From the NCBI GenBank assembly GCA_001465935.1, contig LNKV01000048.1, positions 124,001 through 188,000 of the forward strand: DNA of 64,000 bases, read 5' to 3'. A model generated the notes under the pieces. That model did no database searches, was not told the DNA's origin, and worked only from the letters and a program-made list of their open reading frames with translations. This document shows, piece by piece, positions 58,577-64,000 of the stretch; position 1 is the first letter of the stretch; every line of letters starts with the position of its first letter. A program made the position numbers and the translations under genes. Origin of the DNA: Clarireedia homoeocarpa. Lineage: Eukaryota; Ascomycota; Leotiomycetes; Helotiales; Rutstroemiaceae.

Positions 58577-59170
58577 ATGGTGAACTCGGTTCAGAAGGTT
58601 TTCGCAATTCCTGAGCTTCTCGAACTTATTCTTCTGCAACTACCATTTCTCGATCTTGTTCGCGCACAGATGGTCAGCGGAAGCTTTTACGATGTCATAG
58701 AATCATCGACACCGTTACAACAAGCTTTATTTCTGCGAGCTAGCCCTGCGACATCCATCCCCATACCGAATCCTCTGCTACAGCCCTGTGCCAATGCGCA
58801 ATTCCTGGATTTGCGATCTACCCATATAAGATGCAGATACATACATGATCCGCGGGGTCGTCGAAGAAATGATTCCTTTCAATGGCCCACTATTGCCTCT
58901 CGATGCGACTCGAAATTGAAGGTTGATTTTACAAATAAAGCGGTTCGGAGGAGCGAAGCAAGCTGGAGGAGAATGCTGATCGTGCAACCCCCTGTTGCAC
59001 AACTGGAAATAAACGGACCACAAGCAAGGAATATTGAAGATAATCTGGGCATTACTATGCATGAGCTTGGGAGTCCGCTGAGCAAGCTGAAGTGTGTGGA
59101 TTTCGAGATCTTCACAAGTGGTCTGTCGAGGATGGTTGTGGAGAAGCCGCGGGTTTGCATGGCTCGGTGA
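58577..59170 (+). CDS. F-box domain protein
   Basis: A 197-aa product from ATG 58577. Residues ~8-50 form an F-box (AIPELLELILLQLPFLDLVRAQ...FYDVIESS), the Skp1-binding motif of SCF ubiquitin ligases. The rest includes ASWRRMLIVQPPVAQLEI, a segment I associate with fungal F-box families. The frame stops shortly after MVVEKPRVCMAR. The adjacent frame reads on with GSVIDGTSCRLVH and stays open to 59337, so a 1-nt shift or a missed intron near 59150 may have shortened the gene. The substrate is unknown. Confidence 0.7.
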   Translation: MVNSVQKVFAIPELLELILLQLPFLDLVRAQMVSGSFYDVIESSTPLQQALFLRASPATSIPIPNPLLQPCANAQFLDLRSTHIRCRYIHDPRGRRRNDSFQWPTIASRCDSKLKVDFTNKAVRRSEASWRRMLIVQPPVAQLEINGPQARNIEDNLGITMHELGSPLSKLKCVDFEIFTSGLSRMVVEKPRVCMAR

Positions 59171-61468
59171 TTGATGGGACTTCATGTAGGTTGGTTCACT
59201 TCATATTCTTCATCTTGCATCTGCTACCGCCTTGCTGGATTTGTTTCGATAAAATTTTGGAAGTTGTACTGCTTGTCTTCGGTTTTGTTGCTGCTATAGA
59301 GCGGTATTGGCCCCAGACACCTTCGTTTTCGTCTTGATTATTATGACCCAATCAATGCAGACGTGTTCTTGAAAGTCCCAGAGAGTTCTCTTGATGCAGT
59401 GACAGGTCAAGTTGAGACAATTCGTGAACCGTGAATGCTACCCACCACCTGAGCTAGGCCAGAGATATATGCCCACTTCAGTCATTCAACTGTCTCTTAC
59501 AGAACCGGCATTCCACTTGCCCAAGATGAAGATACTGAGATGTTGCAGCCTGGGGTACATCAAGCTGTAGGTAAGCTAATCCCCATGCTAGTAACACTTT
59601 TGAATTCCATAGTATAACGTTCCTCAGCACCTATTTCACTTTAGCCTCCTTGTATGTCTTTTCAACAGACAAAGTGGCCCGCGGGGGGCGGGGGGAGTTG
59701 TTTTCGTACAAGTTACGAGAGAAACATTAAAGTTGATAGTAAACCAAACATCCAAGAATTTCCAAAGCAAGCTGTATGAACAGTGAGTGGTCTATTTACG
59801 GATTCTGCTTTCAACAGATACTATAGAACGATGAATGAACGGAGTAGAAGATAATGACTATGCTTCGGAGCGGAAATCATGAAAACGTAGTTTGAATCCA
59901 GGAAGTGAAGGTGATTTTCGAAAATTCTAGAAAAGACAAGGATATTGATCTCCTTTCAACCAAAGATACATATATCACCAAAATCTCAACACCCCTTCGG
60001 CAAAACACCGGTGAATAAGACAAACCACACTACAGCACGTGAAATAAGATCACCTGATAGAATATACCCCTTCACACCTTTCGTTTAAGCGAGCACGGCA
60101 TGTGATCTACGCTTAAACCAGCTAGCGCAAGCCAGTAGCGCCCACGGCACGGCACACTAAATTGATGACATCGATTGGTCCCATCCAATGAGGGGAGCAA
60201 AGCGGGGTATATTTGGTGGGATGCTATTTTTCTTCTACGACTACTTTCGCAACTACGATTGCAGCGCGCAGATGCGTTTAACGCCGGCATAGATTCAGAG
60301 TTAGCGCTTACGGATTGAGTTGGTTGCGCTCATGTAGTTTTTCTCTCATACGCAAAGCTTCATTAAAATAACTTGGCACGAAAAACAATTTTGTAAATGG
60401 TTTTCTTCCATTTGATTTCTCACCATGCATGTCCCAAATTTGATCCTGCTATTTAAAAAGGAGAGAATAGGGAAAAAAGCTTGTAGTGTGACTGAATCAT
60501 GGTAGTCCTGTGCAGCCCACCCTACCAAATCCGTTTCCACCACCCATCCATCTTGACCTCCACCTTCCTCCTACCGATACCTGTCACTAAATCCACCATC
60601 CGTTTCTCTATTTTGTGTTGACCGAAAATCCCAGACCGATCCATATCACTCCCAAACAAATAACAAGCAGAACAAATCCCAATTCCAGCTCGTTCCCGTG
60701 CAGCCATTACTCCTCACAAGCAGTCCGACAATGTAAGTAAAGAGCGTGGAAGAGCGGAGCCGAGCCGGGCGTAGCCACGAAACGTGTAAAAAACAAGAGA
60801 GAAGTGAAACAGGTTGTGCAACATCAACCGGACAACAGAGAGGACATGCCCAAGATGCGCGACGGGATCGACATATTTATCAATCCCTGGAACAAAGACG
60901 CTGCAGTCCACCCGAATCCTACTCATAGTAACACAGTACACGGTGAAAGTCCATCAAAGAGAAACTATGCTGGCACGATATCGAAAAGTACACTTCGCTC
61001 CGAGCAAGCAGAAAATGCATTGTTTGCTTAGACAAATGAAAAAGTAAGATGGAAAAACAACAAAAGAGAATCATAAGGATGTTTCGTAGAGACGCATCAA
61101 TCATCAAAGGAGTGTGTGTATGTATGCTTTGCACCAGAGTTAAACCAAGTTTGAACAAACAAAAGACAAGACGGCGCTGATAACCTGGACAGGAAATAAT
61201 ATAATAGTCGAAAACACTGCAAAGGCACCGACCGCTTATGCTAGAGTGCTGTAATTGATGGCTCGCTGACCCAAATAGGGATGCAAAAATAAAAAGGACT
61301 TTTGGTGAGTAAGTATTTGTTGACAGTTTTCCGAAAACTGGATTTATTTGAACAGGAATATTCTGTTGACAAACGAGGAGGTGGTCTTCGTAGATGGCAC
61401 GATCAAGAGTTGTTAAAACAGATAGGATCTGCGACATGATCGAATGGTATGGCCACCAAATAGAATGA
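59171..61468. other. Intergenic region of about 2.3 kb
   Basis: Mostly unrecognised. A minus-strand ATG frame at 60522-60707 (61 aa) has protein-like codon use and contains GICSACYLFGSDMDRSG, but I see no match or supported exon partner. 60900-61468 likely includes the 3' UTR of the zinc-cluster gene to the right. Confidence 0.4.
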
Positions 61469-63596
61469 CTACCTCTTTCTCTTCTTGCTTTTCTCTGGAT
61501 TCCCTTGACCGCCAACAAGGAGAGTTGGGGGGAACATGGATACTTGTGGGTTATCCTCCTTCTTGACAGGAACGCCCATGTGACGTCCATAGCGGCCCTT
61601 TCGACCATTGCCTTCGTCTTCACTCACACACCCATCAACACCAATTCCTGCATCCTTGCATCTGCCACAGGGGCGTTGACGATCGCAGCCCTTTTTGCTC
61701 TTCCTGCATCGTTGACAGCGAGGCTTTGAGGAAAGATCCTCTTCATCATCACCTAACTGATACTGGAAGTTTAATGCAGATGCAATAGAAGTCTTACGAG
61801 ACTGAGAGGGCAAAGAAGTGGGAGACATTGGCCCTTTGGTAGCTGTGACACTAGGCTTTTTGGTCTTGACAACAGCCCCTGGCTTGTGCGACTTGGTAGG
61901 TTTGGGTGCCTTGACTGCCTTCACGACAGTGGAAGAGCTACGAGGCTTGGTCGTAGTTTGATTCATAGCTTTGGTCTTGGAAACTTTGGGCTTGATCGCC
62001 TCGTTCATTACCCCTTCTTCTAGCTTAAATGTCTCATCGCGATCATCATAATCGCGCTCATCACTGCTAGGCTCTGTGCTATCTTGGCTTGGTAAAGTTT
62101 CATCCAAGTGAAGATGAGTCTTCTTGAAAAGACCGGGTGGTAGGATGGGACTTGGCTCCCGTTTTTGGCGGCGGGGAGGTGGTAGCTCAATATCGCTTTC
62201 GCTCTCACTGTCGCTGGTAGCACCAGTCGAAGAAGTAGCATCCGCGCGACCGCTGAAGGTATCATCAAGGGTTGAAGCGGAAGTGCGACCATGAGAGATA
62301 TTGGACATATCACCCAGTCTCATCAACTGGAGGGCAACGTCTTTATCTTCTTCTGACATACAGCTACCGACGGTTGGGTCCGGCGTCGGAAGTATACCTG
62401 AACTGTTGTTTGGCGTAGCACTAACGGATTGACGACCAGAAGGATACGAAGATCCTCCACGAGTACGACGATTTTGTGCTGCTGGGGTAGAGTACAAACC
62501 AGGCTGGCCGAACCCATTGCTGTAGCTTTGTGGTGATTGTAGAGGATGTGGGTTGGCAAACGGGTTTTGCGAAAGTCCCGTGTACGGGAAACTCGATCTT
62601 TGATGTTCCATGCGTCGGGCCGGCGAGACGGAAGAGTTTGAGGTGGCAGCAGGCATTTGAGGGGGAGCAAAAAGAGGAAGTTCCTGAAGAAATAGTAATT
62701 AGTCGTAGTGCCTACGAGTGGGGAATTGATGCGCTGTCGGATAGACTTACAGAACTCTCAAATTTTGCTCTCTTTCGTCGTCCTCCCTCGACAATGTTGT
62801 CAAGACTAATTTCAGTATTGCCAAGGTGCTCACTCTTTGCCTTGCTCGTAACAGATCCAGCTGCTCCGTCACCACTACTATACCCCGTCAATCCATCACT
62901 GTGTAGCTCCTGGAAGCCACCGTGAGTGCTGGAACCACGGCTTTTAAAACCTGAGCGCGACCGACTCTTCTTGGTTGGAAGAGGTGGATTGGTACTAGTA
63001 GAAGCACTCCTGCGACCGCGTCCCTGATTTGGGGAAGGACTACGCTTTCGCGATGTCCTTGATGTAGGTCTTGAGACAGGTTGACCATAGTTGAGTGCCT
63101 GTGCAGGGTGGGGCGGTGGTAGGTGCTGAGCATCGCCCGGATAGTAGGCTTGCTGGTGGACAGGCGAACCAGAGTGATATGGAGATGGATCATAAGAACC
63201 AGATACTTGTGGTGGCTCTTCAATCACTCTGACATATACCACCATGTTGTTTCTAAAGTTCTCGTATCTTGCGATGAGGGTATTCCCTTGTTCATCCTCG
63301 AAACTGACACCTTTCGCACCACCGGGACCCGCATACAGGCCGTAGAAGTTCTTCACAGTAGTAATAATTGAATCGGTAGTATCATGGGGGTAAATTTGTA
63401 CCCGCATGGGTAGACGCGCGCGATGCTGAGGTGATTCTGTGAACAAAAGTTCGAATGCGACACTCTTCGGGGTGGGACTCCCGAATGGCGACATTCCATT
63501 GCTATGTGGGGTGTTCATATTCGAAGCAGCAGCACCATAGGTCGCTGGTGGAGTGGCCATGCGGCCGGCCCCAGTATCCATTTCTGTTCCCGACAT
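61469..63596 (-). CDS. Regulator with C-terminal Zn(II)2Cys6 cluster
   Basis: Minus-strand exons are 63596-62751 and 62683-61469 (67-bp intron), 686 aa. An in-frame upstream ATG at 63710 would add 38 residues; I prefer 63596 because the extension looks like leader sequence. The N-terminal part has a ~80-residue conserved-looking domain (VAFELLFTESPQHRARLPM... to ENFRNNMVVYVRVIEE) that could be a beta-grasp fold. Long Ser/Pro-rich disordered stretches with basic clusters follow. Near residues 595-627 is the zinc cluster CQRCRKSKKGCDRQRPCGRC, spaced CX2CX6CX5CX2CX9C, followed by basic nuclear-localisation-like sequence. Zinc clusters usually sit N-terminally, so this layout is distinctive. A nuclear transcription regulator is likely; targets unknown. 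Confidence 0.82.
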
Positions 63597-64000
63597 GATT
63601 ATGTCCCTGGTCGGGTACGAGTGTGTTCTCTGTGGAGGAGTGGTAATGTTGAGTTTTCGGGTTTCTGTATTGGAGGACAGTGACCCAGTAATTAGGCTGG
63701 ACAATTCCATTCAGTCTGCGAAGTTTGTTCCGTCCTAGCCCAATCGCAAATGATTGTGATCAAATGCTGTATAACGAAGAATTGTGTTTGAGAAGCTTGG
63801 GAGGGGAGACGGAGTGTGCCGTTGTCGTCGCAAGTCAATCGGATAGACAAGTGCGGGAGAGTGCGTCGTGATGATTCTTCGTTCTGGATAAGGAAAAGTT
63901 GTCAGTTTACATCATCGCATAGTGCAATATGGCATAGAAATCATATTTGATGAAGGGATAAGTGAACTGATGGCATTGTGGTTGCTTCTGCCACAAATGG
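63597..64000. other. Upstream region of the zinc-cluster gene
   Basis: Presumed promoter and 5' leader of the minus-strand regulator. It includes the alternative in-frame ATG at 63710. Confidence 0.4.

Noticed and set aside
60919..61623. Minus-strand open frame of 234 codons next to the zinc-cluster gene
   Set aside because: It overlaps the 3' end of that gene in another frame, starts without domain content, and is better read as 3' UTR and chance.

Overview
This window looks like nuclear DNA of a filamentous ascomycete (Pezizomycotina). Genes are spaced, on both strands, and interrupted by 42-153 bp GT-AG introns, often with a recognisable CTAAC/CTGAC branch site. Typical fungal families are present: Zn(II)2Cys6 regulators, a SUR7/PalI protein, a DFG5/DCW1-type GH76, an endo-arabinanase, a GH53 galactanase and a fungal kinase-like relic. 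A plant-associated or saprotrophic leotiomycete-like fungus is my guess; that lineage call is inference only.

Layout. 1-5975 is a long, microsatellite-rich stretch with no supportable gene, upstream of a Zn2Cys6 transcription factor (5976-8062). 9.7-17 kb holds an ankyrin protein, cyanase, a GPI-type cysteine-module surface protein (minus strand) and RNA polymerase III subunit RPC4. 17.5-29.8 kb is a catabolic and cell-wall neighbourhood: an FAD monooxygenase, a GH43 arabinanase, a GPI-anchored GH76, a relic of a GHKL-ATPase-like gene, a Ybp/glomulin-family gene and a GH53 galactanase. GH43 and GH53 together attack the arabinan and galactan side chains of rhamnogalacturonan I.

30.8-35.7 kb is an accessory island. 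It contains a bacterial-looking pair on the minus strand, a MazG-like NTP pyrophosphohydrolase overlapping a GIY-YIG/DUF2075 helicase, both carrying lesions. Next to it are a broken fungal kinase-like gene and a long inverted-repeat element with a second insertion in one arm. This island is the main candidate for something undescribed.

36-51.9 kb returns to housekeeping content: a coiled-coil protein, an ER-type E2 (UBE2J1/Ubc6 group), a DHHC palmitoyltransferase, a C2H2 zinc-finger protein, a medium-chain oxidoreductase, a SUR7/PalI membrane protein and a NUDT8-like Nudix hydrolase. 52-58.5 kb is AT-rich and gene-poor; it may hold one small three-exon gene and has a proline-rich hypothetical near its right edge. 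The window ends with an F-box protein and a regulator carrying a C-terminal zinc cluster.

Splice sites were placed by eye, from consensus sites plus frame and family continuity. No alignment or database search was run.
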